Notes: generated from the letters alone by a model not told the origin. Positions 1 through 9,527 are shown, numbered from the stretch's first letter. The stretch is 64,000 nt of DNA from Rhizobacter sp. SG703 (GCF_012275445.1 NZ_JAAZQK010000003.1:62001-126000); one strand, 5' to 3'. Numbers and translations are program-made.

Positions 1-372
1 CAGCCGGGATTCCAGTCTCTCGATCTCGGGCGGGAAATCCTTGTTCAGCGTGAGCTTGCGGCCGCTCGTCTGCTGCGCGTGGATCACCACATGGTCGAAG
101 ACCTCCTGGCCGCGGTGCTGCTTGCGTCGGGCGTCGACCCGGAAATCGCGGCGTTTCAGGCCTTCGAGTGCGGTCACCTTGTCGAGCGAAAAACGCACCG
201 GCGCCGTCGGCAGCAGCACGTTGAGCTGCTGCGCCAGGTCCATCCAGTAGTGCCAGGTGGTCTTGCAGGCGGCTTCGACCAGCGCAGCGTTGCGGGCCAG
301 CGTGGCGGTGTCCTCCGTCTGCTTTGACTTCAGCGCATCGGCCTGGCGCTTCAGGTCGTCCAGAAAACCCAC
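1..372 (-). CDS. Hypothetical protein, C-terminus outside the window
   Basis: The reading frame starts with GTG at 372 and runs off the left edge, giving 124 codons. The start was chosen because a strong ribosome binding site (GAGGAGG) lies just upstream, and the nearby ATG at 388 is in another frame. The visible protein begins VGFLDDLKRQADALKSKQ, is soluble with no signal peptide or membrane segment, and is predicted by eye to be an N-terminal helix followed by a mixed region with several Arg/Lys residues. I do not recognise the family. It is divergent from the aminopropyltransferase-like gene at 484, so the 110 bp between them must hold both promoters. Confidence 0.7.
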   Translation of the reverse strand, partial: MGFLDDLKRQADALKSKQTEDTATLARNAALVEAACKTTWHYWMDLAQQLNVLLPTAPVRFSLDKVTALEGLKRRDFRVDARRKQHRGQEVFDHVVIHAQQTSGRKLTLNKDFPPEIERLESRL

Positions 373-483
373 GGAACCTCCTCTTCATCGAGTGACGGAT
401 TGTTTCGCGGCAGCATACCGATGCCGGGTGACGGAAACATCCCCCCTTATGATGGGAAAAACCAAACAAGGGCGCGGCGCCCG

Positions 484-1236
484 ATGACGCCTCCCGATTT
501 CCCGATGGCCGACGACAGCCCGCCGCTGGTTCGCGCAACCCTCGATGCGCAGGTGCTGCAGTTCTCCGATGCAGAGATCCAGAGTCGCATGCGCCTGCTG
601 GACCCGCATGCGCTGGACCTGCAGTACACCCAACTGATGATGGGCTTCCTGATGTTCATCGCGGCGCCCACGCGCGTGGCGATGATCGGGCTGGGCGGCG
701 GCTCGATCGCCAAGTTCTGCCACCGCCACCTGCGCCGCACGCGGCTCGATGTGGCCGAGATCAACCCCCAGGTGATTGCATTGCGCGACCGGTTCCACCT
801 GCCGCCGGACGACGACCGGCTGTCGGTGCTGCAGGTCGACGGAGCGCGTTTCGTCAGCGAGACGGCGGTGCGTTACGACGCCCTGCTGGTCGACGGCTTC
901 GACCGCCACGGCCTGCCGCGGCAGCTGTGCTCTCAGCGCTTCTATGACGACTGTGCCGATGCGCTGCAGCCCACCGGCGTGCTGGCGGCCAACCTGCATG
1001 CCAACCATGCCGAGCAGCCGGTGTGGCTGGAGCGCATCGGGCGCAGCTTCGGCCATGAGCCGCTGGTGGTGCATGACGACGACCGCAGCAATTGCGTCGT
1101 GTTCGCGAGCCGTGTGGCGTTGCGGCTGGCGCCGGGCACCTCGACATGCCCGCCGGGCCTTGCGTCAGCCGGCTGGCCGCCCCTGGCGGACGCGTTCAGG
1201 CTCATCGTGTCGCGGATGGGTATCCGGGCTGCCTGA
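484..1236 (+). CDS. Spermidine synthase-like (polyamine aminopropyltransferase fold) protein
   Basis: A 250-residue protein with the Rossmann-type SAM/decarboxy-SAM fold of spermidine synthases. The glycine-rich loop IGLGGGSIAKF lies near residue 68, followed by an acidic residue in VAEINP and the segment DALLVDGFDRHGLP, which matches the family's D-x-x-x-x-D region. The start at 484 is preferred over an in-frame upstream ATG at 400 because the residues before 484 do not look like this family; 505 is another possible start. True spermidine synthases also have an N-terminal beta domain, which is short here. The protein is better described as a spermidine synthase-like transferase of unknown substrate than as SpeE. 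It stands alone. Confidence 0.75.
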   Translation: MTPPDFPMADDSPPLVRATLDAQVLQFSDAEIQSRMRLLDPHALDLQYTQLMMGFLMFIAAPTRVAMIGLGGGSIAKFCHRHLRRTRLDVAEINPQVIALRDRFHLPPDDDRLSVLQVDGARFVSETAVRYDALLVDGFDRHGLPRQLCSQRFYDDCADALQPTGVLAANLHANHAEQPVWLERIGRSFGHEPLVVHDDDRSNCVVFASRVALRLAPGTSTCPPGLASAGWPPLADAFRLIVSRMGIRAA

Positions 1237-1364
1237 CCGGGGCAGTTTGGAGTGTGTCCACTGTCGTGTCTCTTGCTGGGAATCAAATCCCGGCTGCGGT
1301 TACTTACTCCACGGTTCTGCGTTGAAACGCAAGCCGCTTCATCGCAGCATCTCAGGAGTGGAAA

Positions 1365-1916
1365 TTGAGCTATTCAACAGCGCCTTTGCAAGCATCTCCG
1401 CGTCGGCCCTCGGTGGGTGCGACGACTGGCAGTCAACCCCAGACCTCAAGTCGTGCCACGGAAAGCGAGAAGGCAAAGGGGACTCTGCAAACTGTTTTTC
1501 AGCAGCCCGAAACTTCCCAGCGTGACCTCGACGAGCGCGTCATCACCGAAGCATTGAACAGGGGTGTCGATCACCTGGATCCCTATCAAAAGTCGGCCGT
1601 GCTGATGACCCGCGTGCTGTGCCTTTTTCTTCCCAAAGAGTTGGAGACGGCGGGAAGGCTGCGCGCCGGGACGGTAGCGCTGCTCAAAGACCCCTCTTCC
1701 CTGAAAGCAGCCGAAGCGTTGTACATCCTTGCGAAAAGTGCTGTGCCTTCTGCCGACAAGAGCATCGGCACTGCATTGAGGGGGAATCGCCAAGCTTCGT
1801 GCCAACCAGACCTTCAATTTGCCAAGTATCTGATCAATATCTCACCGCTCTCGACAGACCCTGCCGTGTGGAAGACCGTACTTTCCAAGTGCGAGCCGCT
1901 CGTCCTCCGCTGAGCG
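1365..1916 (+). CDS. Hypothetical protein with Ser/Thr/Pro/Gln-rich N-terminus
   Basis: A 182-residue protein starting at TTG 1365 behind an AGGAG ribosome binding site nine bases upstream. The first ~50 residues (MSYSTAPLQASPRRPSVGAT and following) are rich in Ser, Thr, Pro and Gln and look disordered; the rest looks helical (for example VITEALNRGVDHL and AAEALYILAKSAVP). There is no signal peptide or membrane segment. I recognise no family. The N-terminal composition resembles type III secretion signals and the same window carries a T3SS locus, but that is weak, indirect evidence. The coding sequence looks less GC-biased than its neighbours. The stop codon is TGA just after the CDS body at 1911-1913; the region to the metG 3' end is only a few tens of bases. 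Confidence 0.55.
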
Positions 1917-1940
1917 TGCGCAGGTGGCGTCAAGCCGAGC

Positions 1941-3986
1941 TCAACGCACCCGCAACCCCGGCGTCGCCCCCGTCCACGGCTCCAGCACGTACAGCCCGGG
2001 GTGCGCCTTCTCGTCGGCATGCGATGCCGCCAGCACCATCCCTTCGCTGAGCCCGAACTTCATCTTGCGCGGGGCGAGGTTGGCCACCATCACGGTGAAC
2101 TTGCCGACCAGGTCTTCCGGTTTGTAGGCCGACTTGATGCCGCTGAAGACGTTGCGTGTCTTCGCCTCGCCGACGTCCAGCGTCAGGCGCAGCAGCTTGT
2201 CGCTGCCGTCGACCGCTTCGCAGGCGACGATCTTCGCGATACGCAGGTCGACCTTCGCGAAATCGTCGATCTTGATCTCCGGCGCGAGCGGCTCGCCGCC
2301 GGGCGGCGGCAGCTCGATCACCGGCGGCTCGAGCAGCTTGTCGAGCAGCGCCGGGTCGACGCGCTGCATCAGGTGCTTGTAGTCGCCGATCGTGTGCCCG
2401 CCGATCGCGCGCGCCGCATCGGCGAACACCATCGGCTCGAGCTTCAGGAAGGCCTCGACCTGCGCGGCCAGCGTCGGCAGCACCGGCTTCAGGTAGATGG
2501 TCAGCACGCGGAAGGCCTCGATGCAGGTGCTGCACACGTCGTGCAGCACCGCCTCCTGGCCGGCCTTCTTGGCCAGGTCCCAGGGCTTGTTCTGGTCGAC
2601 GTATTCGTTCACCCGGTCGGCCAGCAGCATCACCTCGCGCAGCGCCTTGCCGTACTCGCGCTCCTCGTAGAGCTCCTCGATCGCGCGGCGGTGGTTGCGC
2701 AGGCCGTCGAGCAGCGAACGGCCCTCGACGCCCAGGTCGGACGACAGCCGCCCGTCGAAGCGCTTGCTGAGGAAGCCGGCGGCGCGGCTCGCGATGTTGA
2801 TGTACTTGCCGACCAGGTCGGAATTGATGCGGGCGATGAAGTCGTCGGGGTTGAAGTCGATGTCCTCGACCTTCGCGTTCAGCTTGGCGGCGATGTAGTA
2901 GCGCAGCCATTCCGGGTTCAGCCCGACCTCGAGGTACTTCAGCGGCGAGATGCCGGTGCCGCGGCTCTTGCTCATCTTCTCGCCGCCGTTGACGGTGATG
3001 AAGCCGTGCACGTTGACGTGGTCCGGCGTCTTGCGGCCGCTGAAATGCAGCATCGCCGGCCAGAACAGCGTGTGGAAGTAGGTGATGTCCTTGCCGATGA
3101 AGTGCACCTGCTCGACCGCCGGATCCTGGAAGAACGCGTCGAAGTCGCGCCCGGTCTTGTCGAAGTAGTTCTTCAGCGACGCCAGGTAGCCGACCGGCGC
3201 GTCGAGCCAGACGTAGAAGTACTTGTCGTCGGTGTCGGGGATGCGGATGCCGAAGTACGGCGCATCGCGGCTGATGTCCCAGTCGGCCAGGCCGCCGTGG
3301 CCGTGCTCGTCGACCGCGAACCATTCGCGGATCTTGTTCAGCACCTCGGGCTGCAGGCGCCCGGGCGTGTGCGTCCAGTCCTTCAGGAACTCGATGCAGC
3401 GCGGCGACGACAGCTGGAAGAAGTAGTGCGCGCTGCTCTTCAGCACCGGCGTGGCACCGCTGAGCGCCGAGTACGGGTTCTTCAGCTCGGTGGGCGCATA
3501 GACGGCGCCGCAGTTCTCGCAGCTGTCGCCGTACTGGTCTTTCGTGCCGCAACGCGGGCATTCGCCCTTGATGTAGCGGTCGGGCAGGAACATCGCCTTC
3601 ACCGGGTCGAAGAACTGCTCGATCGTGCGCTCGGCGATCAGGCCTTCCTTGCGCAGCGCGAGGTAGATCTCCTGCGCGAGCCGGTGGTTCTCGGGGCCGT
3701 CGGTCGAATGCCAGTTGTCGAAGCCGATGCTGAAGCCGTCGAGGTACTGCTTGCGACCGGCCGCGATCTCGGCGACGAACTGCTGCGGTGTCTTGCCGGC
3801 CTTTTCGGCGGCGATCATGATCGGCGCGCCGTGGGCGTCGTCGGCGCAGACGAAGTGGACCTCGTTGCCGACCATGCGCTGGAACCGCACCCAGATGTCC
3901 GCCTGGACGTACTCCATCATGTGCCCGATGTGGAACGGCGCATTGGCGTACGGCAGGGCGGTGGTGACGAAGAGCTTGCGGGTCAT
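1941..3986 (-). CDS. metG: Methionyl-tRNA synthetase
   Basis: A 681-residue class I aminoacyl-tRNA synthetase that charges tRNA-Met in the cytoplasm. The HIGH motif is at residues 19-22, the KMSKS loop at about 336-340, and a four-cysteine zinc knuckle (CPRC...CENC) near residue 145-160. The C-terminal ~110 residues (from [15 protein letters not shown]) form the EMAP/Trbp111-type tRNA-binding domain that dimerises bacterial MetRS. The length is normal for the long MetG1 type. It is divergent from mrp at 4088, with about 100 bp between starts, a gene order common in Burkholderiales. The long plus-strand open frames over this gene are shadows. Confidence 0.98.
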   Translation of the reverse strand: MTRKLFVTTALPYANAPFHIGHMMEYVQADIWVRFQRMVGNEVHFVCADDAHGAPIMIAAEKAGKTPQQFVAEIAAGRKQYLDGFSIGFDNWHSTDGPENHRLAQEIYLALRKEGLIAERTIEQFFDPVKAMFLPDRYIKGECPRCGTKDQYGDSCENCGAVYAPTELKNPYSALSGATPVLKSSAHYFFQLSSPRCIEFLKDWTHTPGRLQPEVLNKIREWFAVDEHGHGGLADWDISRDAPYFGIRIPDTDDKYFYVWLDAPVGYLASLKNYFDKTGRDFDAFFQDPAVEQVHFIGKDITYFHTLFWPAMLHFSGRKTPDHVNVHGFITVNGGEKMSKSRGTGISPLKYLEVGLNPEWLRYYIAAKLNAKVEDIDFNPDDFIARINSDLVGKYINIASRAAGFLSKRFDGRLSSDLGVEGRSLLDGLRNHRRAIEELYEEREYGKALREVMLLADRVNEYVDQNKPWDLAKKAGQEAVLHDVCSTCIEAFRVLTIYLKPVLPTLAAQVEAFLKLEPMVFADAARAIGGHTIGDYKHLMQRVDPALLDKLLEPPVIELPPPGGEPLAPEIKIDDFAKVDLRIAKIVACEAVDGSDKLLRLTLDVGEAKTRNVFSGIKSAYKPEDLVGKFTVMVANLAPRKMKFGLSEGMVLAASHADEKAHPGLYVLEPWTGATPGLRVR

Positions 3987-4087
3987 CGGAGGCGTCCGGG
4001 TCGGCGGGGGAGGGTCGATTCTAGGCGCGCTGGCCCGAGGGAGAAGGTGTGTGGGCTAGACTGCCGGCCGCCCACCGCCTGCCTGCC

Positions 4088-5179
4088 ATGACCATCACCG
4101 AATCCGCCCTCCTGGCCGCCCTGCAAGCCGTCGACGACCCCCTCACCGGCAAGGACGTCGTCGGCGCCCGCCAGGTGAAGAACCTGCGCATCGACGGCGC
4201 CGACGTGTCGTTCGAGCTGGAGCTCGGCTATCCCGCGAACAGCCTGCACGCGGCACTGCGCGAAACGGCGCAGCAGGCGCTGCGCACGCTGCCGGGCATC
4301 GGGCGGGTCGACGTGCAGATCGCCACCCGCATCGCCGCCCACGCGGTGCAGCGCGGCGTGCAGCTGCTGCCGAACGTGAAGAACATCGTCGCGGTGGCGT
4401 CCGGCAAGGGCGGGGTCGGCAAGAGCACGACCGCGGCGAACCTGGCGCTGGCGCTGGCCGCCGAGGGCGCGAAGGTCGGCATCCTCGACGCCGACATCTA
4501 CGGCCCGAGCCAGCCGATGATGATGGGGCTCGAGGGCCGCCCGGAGAGTGCCGACGGCAAGACGATGGAGCCGATGCGCAACCACGGTGTCGAGGTGATC
4601 TCGATCGGCTTCCTGGTCGAGCGCGACAACGCGATGATCTGGCGCGGCCCGATGGCCACGCAGGCGCTGGAGCAGCTGCTGCGGCAGACGAACTGGGGCG
4701 ACCTCGACTACCTGATCGTCGACATGCCGCCCGGCACCGGCGACATCCAGCTGACGCTGTCCCAGCGCGTGCCGCTGACCGGCGCAGTGATCGTCACGAC
4801 GCCGCAGGACATCGCGCTGATCGACGCGCGCCGTGGCATCAAGATGTTCGAGAAGGTCGGCGTGCCGATCCTCGGCATCGTCGAGAACATGGCGGTGCAT
4901 GTGTGCAGCAACTGCGGCCATGTGGAGCACATCTTCGGGGCCGACGGCGGCAAGAAGATGGCGGCCGAGTTCGGCATGGACTACCTGGGCGCGCTGCCGC
5001 TGGCACTGTCCATCCGCGAGCAGGCCGATTCGGGCAAGCCGACGGTGGTCAGCGATCCCGACGGCGAGACCGCGGGGCTCTACAAGGCGATCGCGCGCCA
5101 GATGGCGGCGAAGATCGCGCAACGGAGCAAGGACTTCTCGTCGAAGTTCCCGACCATCTCGATCTCGAAGACCACCTGA
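4088..5179 (+). CDS. apbC: Mrp/ApbC family iron-sulfur cluster carrier ATPase
   Basis: A 363-residue ParA/MinD-superfamily P-loop protein that carries [4Fe-4S] clusters to apo-proteins. An N-terminal MIP18/DUF59-like domain (about residues 1-90) precedes the deviant Walker A GKGGVGKST at about residues 106-114. The DMPPGTGD motif is present, and the cluster-binding CSNC motif is at residues 273-276. The start ATG at 4088 matches the conserved N-terminus MTITESALLAAL; the 13 upstream in-frame residues are not family-like. It is divergent from metG. Confidence 0.96.
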   Translation: MTITESALLAALQAVDDPLTGKDVVGARQVKNLRIDGADVSFELELGYPANSLHAALRETAQQALRTLPGIGRVDVQIATRIAAHAVQRGVQLLPNVKNIVAVASGKGGVGKSTTAANLALALAAEGAKVGILDADIYGPSQPMMMGLEGRPESADGKTMEPMRNHGVEVISIGFLVERDNAMIWRGPMATQALEQLLRQTNWGDLDYLIVDMPPGTGDIQLTLSQRVPLTGAVIVTTPQDIALIDARRGIKMFEKVGVPILGIVENMAVHVCSNCGHVEHIFGADGGKKMAAEFGMDYLGALPLALSIREQADSGKPTVVSDPDGETAGLYKAIARQMAAKIAQRSKDFSSKFPTISISKTT

Positions 5180-5189
5180 GGGGGTGCGC

Positions 5190-5438
5190 ATGCGCTGGAT
5201 GCCGATCGGAGCGATGGCCTGGCTGGCGGCTGCGGCCTGCGCTGCGGCGCCCGAGGACGAAGGCGCTGCGCGTGCCGCGTGGGCGCGCAAGCTGCAGGCC
5301 TTCGAGCAGTGCAAGGCCAGCCGGCGCGCGCCGAGCTACGGGCCGGCGGCGTCGGGTGCCGCGGCGAAGAAGCCTGCGGCCTGCGTCGATCCGGGCCCGT
5401 TCGTATCGCCCTCGACAAAACCCACCCGTTCGCCCTGA
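5190..5438 (+). CDS. Small exported hypothetical protein
   Basis: An 82-residue protein starting 10 bases after the mrp stop behind GAGGGGG. The first ~20 residues (MRWMPIGAMAWLAAAACAAA) form a signal peptide. A Cys follows a short hydrophobic stretch, but the lipobox is imperfect, so lipoprotein status is uncertain. The mature part has two further Cys residues (QCKAS and PAACVD) that could form a disulfide in the periplasm. The last codons and the stop are made by a palindromic dispersed repeat (5426-5464), so the present C-terminus may be the result of repeat insertion. No family recognised. Confidence 0.6.
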   Translation: MRWMPIGAMAWLAAAACAAAPEDEGAARAAWARKLQAFEQCKASRRAPSYGPAASGAAAKKPAACVDPGPFVSPSTKPTRSP

Positions 5439-5464
5439 GCCTGTCGAAGGCTCAGGGCGAACGG
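5426..5464. repeat. Dispersed palindromic repeat carrying the stop codons of two convergent genes
   Basis: Two perfect 15-bp arms, CCGTTCGCCCTGAGC (5426-5440) and GCTCAGGGCGAACGG (5450-5464), are separated by CTGTCGAAG. Elements of the form GTTCGCCCTGAG-CTGTCGAAG are widespread intergenic repeats in proteobacteria. The TGA of the upstream small gene (5436-5438) and the TGA of trmB on the other strand (5452-5454) both lie inside it. As a strong hairpin between convergent genes it could act as a two-way transcription stop, but no T-run follows. Only this one copy is visible in the window. Confidence 0.85.
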
Positions 5465-6159
5465 CGTTCCATCTTCGTGAACACCAGGTCCCACACCCCG
5501 TGGCCGAGTTTCAGGCCGCGGTTCTCGAACTTGGTGAGCGGGCGGTACGCGGGCTTCGGCGCGTAGCCGTCGGCGGTGTTGGCCAGCGTGGGCTCGGCCG
5601 ACAGCACCTCCAGCATCTGCTCGGCATACGGCTGCCAGTCGGTCGCGCAATGCAGGTAGCCGCCGGGCGCCAGGTGCGCGGCAAGCTTCGCGACGAACGG
5701 CGCCTGGATCAGCCGGCGCTTGTTGTGTTTCTTCTTGTGCCACGGGTCCGGAAAGAACACGTGCACGCCGGCCAGCGAGCCGGGCGCGATCATCTGCTCC
5801 AGCACCTCGACCGCGTCGTGCTGGACGATGCGCAGGTTGGCGAGCTCCTTCTCGCCGATGTGCTTCAGCAGCGCGCCGACGCCGGGCGTGTGCACCTCGA
5901 CGCCGAGGAAATCGGTGCCCGGCAGCGCCTGCGCGATCGCCGCGGTCGCGTCGCCCATCCCGAAGCCGATTTCCAGCACCAGCGGCGCGCTGCGACCGAA
6001 CGCGGCCTGCGGGTCGAAGCGCTGCGGCGAGAACGGCACCAGGTAGCGCGGGCCGAGCGTCTCGAGCGCGCGCACCTGGCCGGGGCCCATGCGGCCGGCG
6101 CGCAGCACGAAGCTCTTGATGCCGCGCAGCGGAACGGTGGGGTCGGGGGGGGCGGTCAT
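5452..6159 (-). CDS. trmB: tRNA (guanine-N7)-methyltransferase
   Basis: A 235-residue SAM-dependent methyltransferase that makes m7G46 in the variable loop of tRNAs. Family features seen: the SAM site [12 protein letters not shown] around residue 60, [10 protein letters not shown], and the signature [15 protein letters not shown] around residue 150. C-terminal [10 protein letters not shown] also fits TrmB. The start ATG at 6159 gives the usual length. It is convergent with the small exported gene, and its final codons overlap the palindromic repeat. Confidence 0.96.
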   Translation of the reverse strand: MTAPPDPTVPLRGIKSFVLRAGRMGPGQVRALETLGPRYLVPFSPQRFDPQAAFGRSAPLVLEIGFGMGDATAAIAQALPGTDFLGVEVHTPGVGALLKHIGEKELANLRIVQHDAVEVLEQMIAPGSLAGVHVFFPDPWHKKKHNKRRLIQAPFVAKLAAHLAPGGYLHCATDWQPYAEQMLEVLSAEPTLANTADGYAPKPAYRPLTKFENRGLKLGHGVWDLVFTKMERRSP

Positions 6160-6232
6160 GGCAATTCGGCAGGCATGCCGTGCGGGCAGGGGGCCGAATT
6201 GTGCCCGACCACGCGCTAGAATCCGCCCCGCT

Positions 6233-6306
6233 GCGGGTGTAGTTCAATGGTAGAACGGCAGCTTCCCAAGCTTCATACGAGGGTTCGATTCCCTTCACCC
6301 GCTCCA
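6233..6306 (+). tRNA. tRNA-Gly, anticodon CCC
   Basis: The cloverleaf folds by hand. The acceptor stem GCGGGTG pairs with CACCCGC, the D arm is GTTC-AATGGTA-GAAC, the anticodon loop TTCCCAA has CCC at 6265-6267, and the T arm is GAGGG-TTCGATT-CCCTT. The discriminator T is followed by an encoded CCA (6304-6306). The anticodon stem GCAGC/GCTTC has one non-Watson-Crick C-T pair at 28-42. It closely resembles the Gly-CCC tRNA of other proteobacteria and reads GGG codons. It stands alone between trmB and a sensor kinase. Confidence 0.95.
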
Positions 6307-6376
6307 CCGATCCCGCGGTCCGGCTGTACACGCCGCTCGGCGACCTCTACCATCGCCCCGGTCATGGGGGACTCCG

Positions 6377-9037
6377 ATGTACCGTCCGCCGGGAGTGCCA
6401 GAAGTCGTCGCCATCGCGCTTGCCATCGTCGCGGCGCTTCTTTGGGTCATCTGGCGACGCAAACGCCACCTGTGGTTGCTGCCGGCCGCAGCCGGATCTG
6501 CGCTGGCCGCCGCGACCACGCTGGGATGGCCGATGCCGCTGCCGACGGAGTTCGTGTTGCTGCCACGTGCGCTCATCGCTTGGGCGATCGCCGACTACCT
6601 CGGCCAGCGCAGCGCGACGAAGGCAGCGCTGATCGGTCCTGCCCTCATCCTTGCGCTCACTCCGCCGGCGCACGCACGCTGGGCGGCTCCATGCCTCGAC
6701 GCGTCGCTCGGCGTGCTCTGCGCCGTGCAAGCTTGGCGCGAGCGCGGGTCGGGCCACGCGTTGTTGGCCGCGGCGGCGCTGTCGAGCGCGGGCTGGCTGG
6801 GCTTCGCCGCCGGATCCGATGCCGACGCCGACCTGATCCGGCGCACCGCGCTCGGACCGGCCACGCTCGCGCTGGCGATGGCGCTGCCGGCAGCTCTCCT
6901 GCTGCGCGAAGACAGGCGCTCCAGCTCGGCGCAGGCGCTGATGCAGCGGATGACGCACTTCTATGACGCCTTGTCGCGGACCAACCAGGCGATCGCGCGC
7001 ATCAGGGACCGCCCCCGGCTGTTCGAAGCGATCTGCGAGATCTGCGTCGACGCTGGCCATGCGCGCGTCGCCTGCGTGTACGTGCTCGATGGCGTCTTCG
7101 CGCACCGTACCGCCACCGCCGGGCCGGCGGCCGAGATCCTTGCCGGCATTCCGCAGCCGTGGGACACCAGCGACGCCCAGGCGCAGGGCTCCTGCACGGT
7201 GCAGGCGCTGCGCAGTGGCCTGCCGATCACGAGCAACGACTACCAGAACGACCCGCGGGCGGCGCCGTGGCGCGACCAGGCCGTGGCACACGGCGTGCGT
7301 GCGTTCGCGTGGCTGCCTTTTCATCGCCGGGGCGGCGTCGACGGGGTGCTGATGCTGGCTGCGGGGCAGACCGGCTTCTTCGACGATCCGTTGATGAAGC
7401 TGCTCGACAAGCTGGTCGGCGACATCTCGCTCGCGCTCGATGCCATCGACCGCGAGCACGAACGCGAGCGCGCGCAGCGCGAGGTGCAGGCCGGCCTCGA
7501 GCGCTTCCAGCTGCTGTTCAATGCCGCGCCCGTCGCGTCGACGATCCTGTCCATCGCGCAGCGTCGCGTGCTCGCGGCGAACGACACCTGCTGCGCCGCC
7601 ATCGGGATGACGCGCGAGCAGATCCTCGGACGCCAGACCGCCGAGCTGACGGCCCGGCTGAGCGACGAGGATCGCGAGGGTTTCTACGCCGAACTGCAGC
7701 GCCACGGCCGGGTGCGCAACCGCATGATGCGCGTGCACCGCGGCGATGCCCGGCCGACCCATGAGCTCTTCAACGCCGAGCCGATCGACTACATGGGCGA
7801 GGCCTGCCTGCTCGTGATGAGCCTCGACATCACCGACCTGCACGAGGCCCAGCAGGTGCGCGAAGCGCTGGCCCGTGCCGAATCGGCGAGCCGCGCCAAG
7901 ACCGAGTTCCTGTCGCGAATGAGCCACGAACTGCGCACGCCGCTCAACGCCGTGCTGGGCTTCGCCGAACTGCTGCGCCAGGGGGCGCGGGAGCGCCTCA
8001 CGTCGCAGGAGCTGGCGCAACTCGACCTGCTGCAACAGGCGGGGTGGCACCTGCTGACGCTCATCAACGACGTGCTCGACGTCTCGCGGATCGAGACCGG
8101 CCACCTCGCTGTCCAGGCGGAGCCGCTCGCGCTGCTGCCCGTGCTCGACGAAGCGATGCAGATGACGCGCGGCGCCGCCGACGCCCGGGCGGTGTCGCTG
8201 GTGGCGGAATACGGCGAGTGCGCGCCGGTCGCGGTGCACGCCGATCCGACGCGGCTGCGCCAGGTCGTCCTGAACCTGCTCTCCAATGCGGTGAAGTACA
8301 ACCGGCCGGGCGGGGTCGTGAACGTCTCGCTGCGCGTGGAAGCCGAATGGGTCCGCGTGCTGGTCACGGACACCGGGCTCGGGATGACGCAGGACCAGCT
8401 CTCCCACCTGTACGAGCCGTTCAACCGGCTCGGGCGCGAGCGCGGGGCCGTCGAAGGAGCCGGCATCGGGCTGGCCCTCACCCGCCAGCTTCTGCGGCTG
8501 ATGCAAGGCGACATCCACATCGACAGCCGGCTCGGCGCCGGCACGTGCGCGAGCGTGTCGCTGCCGCGGGTCGAGCCGGTGCCGCGCGCGCCGGAACGTC
8601 CGCTGCCGCAGGCCGCGCCGGCGGCGCCGCGGGGCACGGTGCTGTACGTCGAGGACAACGACGTCAATGCGCTCCTCGTCGAGCAGATCCTGGCCCGCTG
8701 GGTCGACCTGCGTTTCGTTCGCGCGCACGACGGTGAGAGCGGCCTGGCGCTGGCCCGCAGCCTGCAGCCCGACCTGCTGCTGCTGGACATGCAGCTGCCG
8801 GACATCGAGGGAGAGGAAGTCCTGCGCCGCGTGAAGGCGGACGCATCGACCTGCCGCCTGCGCGTGGTGGCCCTGTCCGCCAGCGCGATGCCGGAAGAAG
8901 TCGCGCGCGCCAGCCAGCTCGGCGCCGACGAGTACTGGACCAAGCCGCTGTCGGTGGACCGCTTCCTGGCCGATGTCGCTCGCCTGATGGACGAAGCGGC
9001 CGCCAACGCGCCGGGCGCCTTGCCCGTCCATCCTTGA
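6377..9037 (+). CDS. Membrane hybrid sensor histidine kinase (GAF-PAS-HisKA-HATPase-REC)
   Basis: An 886-residue inner-membrane kinase. Residues ~10-180 hold about five to six hydrophobic segments. A GAF domain follows (~210-355, with the QGSCTVQALRSGLP region), then a PAS domain (~370-490). The phosphoacceptor box SHELRTPLNAV is at about 515, the N box NLLSNAVKYN near 630, and the G boxes DTGLGM and GAGIGLAL near 665-700. A receiver domain starts near 753 (YVEDNDVN) with phospho-Asp in LLLDMQLPD (~803) and Lys in WTKPLS (~855). All catalytic residues are present. The GAF-PAS pair suggests sensing of a small molecule, light or redox, with the ligand unknown. No separate response regulator or output gene is adjacent. 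Confidence 0.9.
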   Translation: MYRPPGVPEVVAIALAIVAALLWVIWRRKRHLWLLPAAAGSALAAATTLGWPMPLPTEFVLLPRALIAWAIADYLGQRSATKAALIGPALILALTPPAHARWAAPCLDASLGVLCAVQAWRERGSGHALLAAAALSSAGWLGFAAGSDADADLIRRTALGPATLALAMALPAALLLREDRRSSSAQALMQRMTHFYDALSRTNQAIARIRDRPRLFEAICEICVDAGHARVACVYVLDGVFAHRTATAGPAAEILAGIPQPWDTSDAQAQGSCTVQALRSGLPITSNDYQNDPRAAPWRDQAVAHGVRAFAWLPFHRRGGVDGVLMLAAGQTGFFDDPLMKLLDKLVGDISLALDAIDREHERERAQREVQAGLERFQLLFNAAPVASTILSIAQRRVLAANDTCCAAIGMTREQILGRQTAELTARLSDEDREGFYAELQRHGRVRNRMMRVHRGDARPTHELFNAEPIDYMGEACLLVMSLDITDLHEAQQVREALARAESASRAKTEFLSRMSHELRTPLNAVLGFAELLRQGARERLTSQELAQLDLLQQAGWHLLTLINDVLDVSRIETGHLAVQAEPLALLPVLDEAMQMTRGAADARAVSLVAEYGECAPVAVHADPTRLRQVVLNLLSNAVKYNRPGGVVNVSLRVEAEWVRVLVTDTGLGMTQDQLSHLYEPFNRLGRERGAVEGAGIGLALTRQLLRLMQGDIHIDSRLGAGTCASVSLPRVEPVPRAPERPLPQAAPAAPRGTVLYVEDNDVNALLVEQILARWVDLRFVRAHDGESGLALARSLQPDLLLLDMQLPDIEGEEVLRRVKADASTCRLRVVALSASAMPEEVARASQLGADEYWTKPLSVDRFLADVARLMDEAAANAPGALPVHP

Positions 9038-9065
9038 CCAGCGTCCCTCGGCGCAGTTCTGAAAA

Positions 9066-9527
9066 ATGCACATCGTCGAACTGCTCCATGCCGGGAAGAG
9101 CACAACGCCGGGCCGTTGCACCGCGGCGCTCCAGGCGCATGGCGGCCTCGGCCTCGCGGAAGCCAGCAAGGTCACCGACGCAATGCTGGAACGGCAGTAC
9201 CCCGAGGTGTCGCTGCCGTCGGCCGCGTCGGCACGATCGCTGATCGTCGCGCTGGCGGCCATCGGCGTCGTGGCCCGCTTCGCAGAGGGGCCGGACTACG
9301 ACCCGCAGCAGCGCCTGGCCGTCGCGCTCGAGTCCGTTCAGGCGCAGTTGGAGCCCGAAGTTCTTCGCACCTGCCGGTCGCTGTCGGCGCATGGCGAATG
9401 GGAGCTCGCGCTGTCGCAGGCCCTGGCTCACCTGCCATCGCGGGACGATGCAGGGCCGAGCCCCGGGTTCGTCGCGTTGAGCGAGATCGCCGTCGAGTTC
9501 GGCATCCTGCAGAGGAGTACCCCGTGA
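9066..9527 (+). CDS. Hypothetical protein with ribosomal L7/L12 C-terminal-like domain
   Basis: A 153-residue soluble protein. Residues ~10-75 follow the pattern of the C-terminal domain of ribosomal protein L7/L12: a helix, then GLGLAEASKVTD where L12 has GLGLKEAKDLV, then an ARSLIVALAAIGVVARF segment where L12 has AEALKKALEEAGAEVEV. It lacks the L12 N-terminal dimerisation region and has a helical C-terminal extension of unknown role. Function not known; the likeness is a by-eye fold assignment. It starts 28 bp after the kinase stop and overlaps the start of the next small gene, so the three may be co-transcribed. Confidence 0.65.
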   Translation: MHIVELLHAGKSTTPGRCTAALQAHGGLGLAEASKVTDAMLERQYPEVSLPSAASARSLIVALAAIGVVARFAEGPDYDPQQRLAVALESVQAQLEPEVLRTCRSLSAHGEWELALSQALAHLPSRDDAGPSPGFVALSEIAVEFGILQRSTP

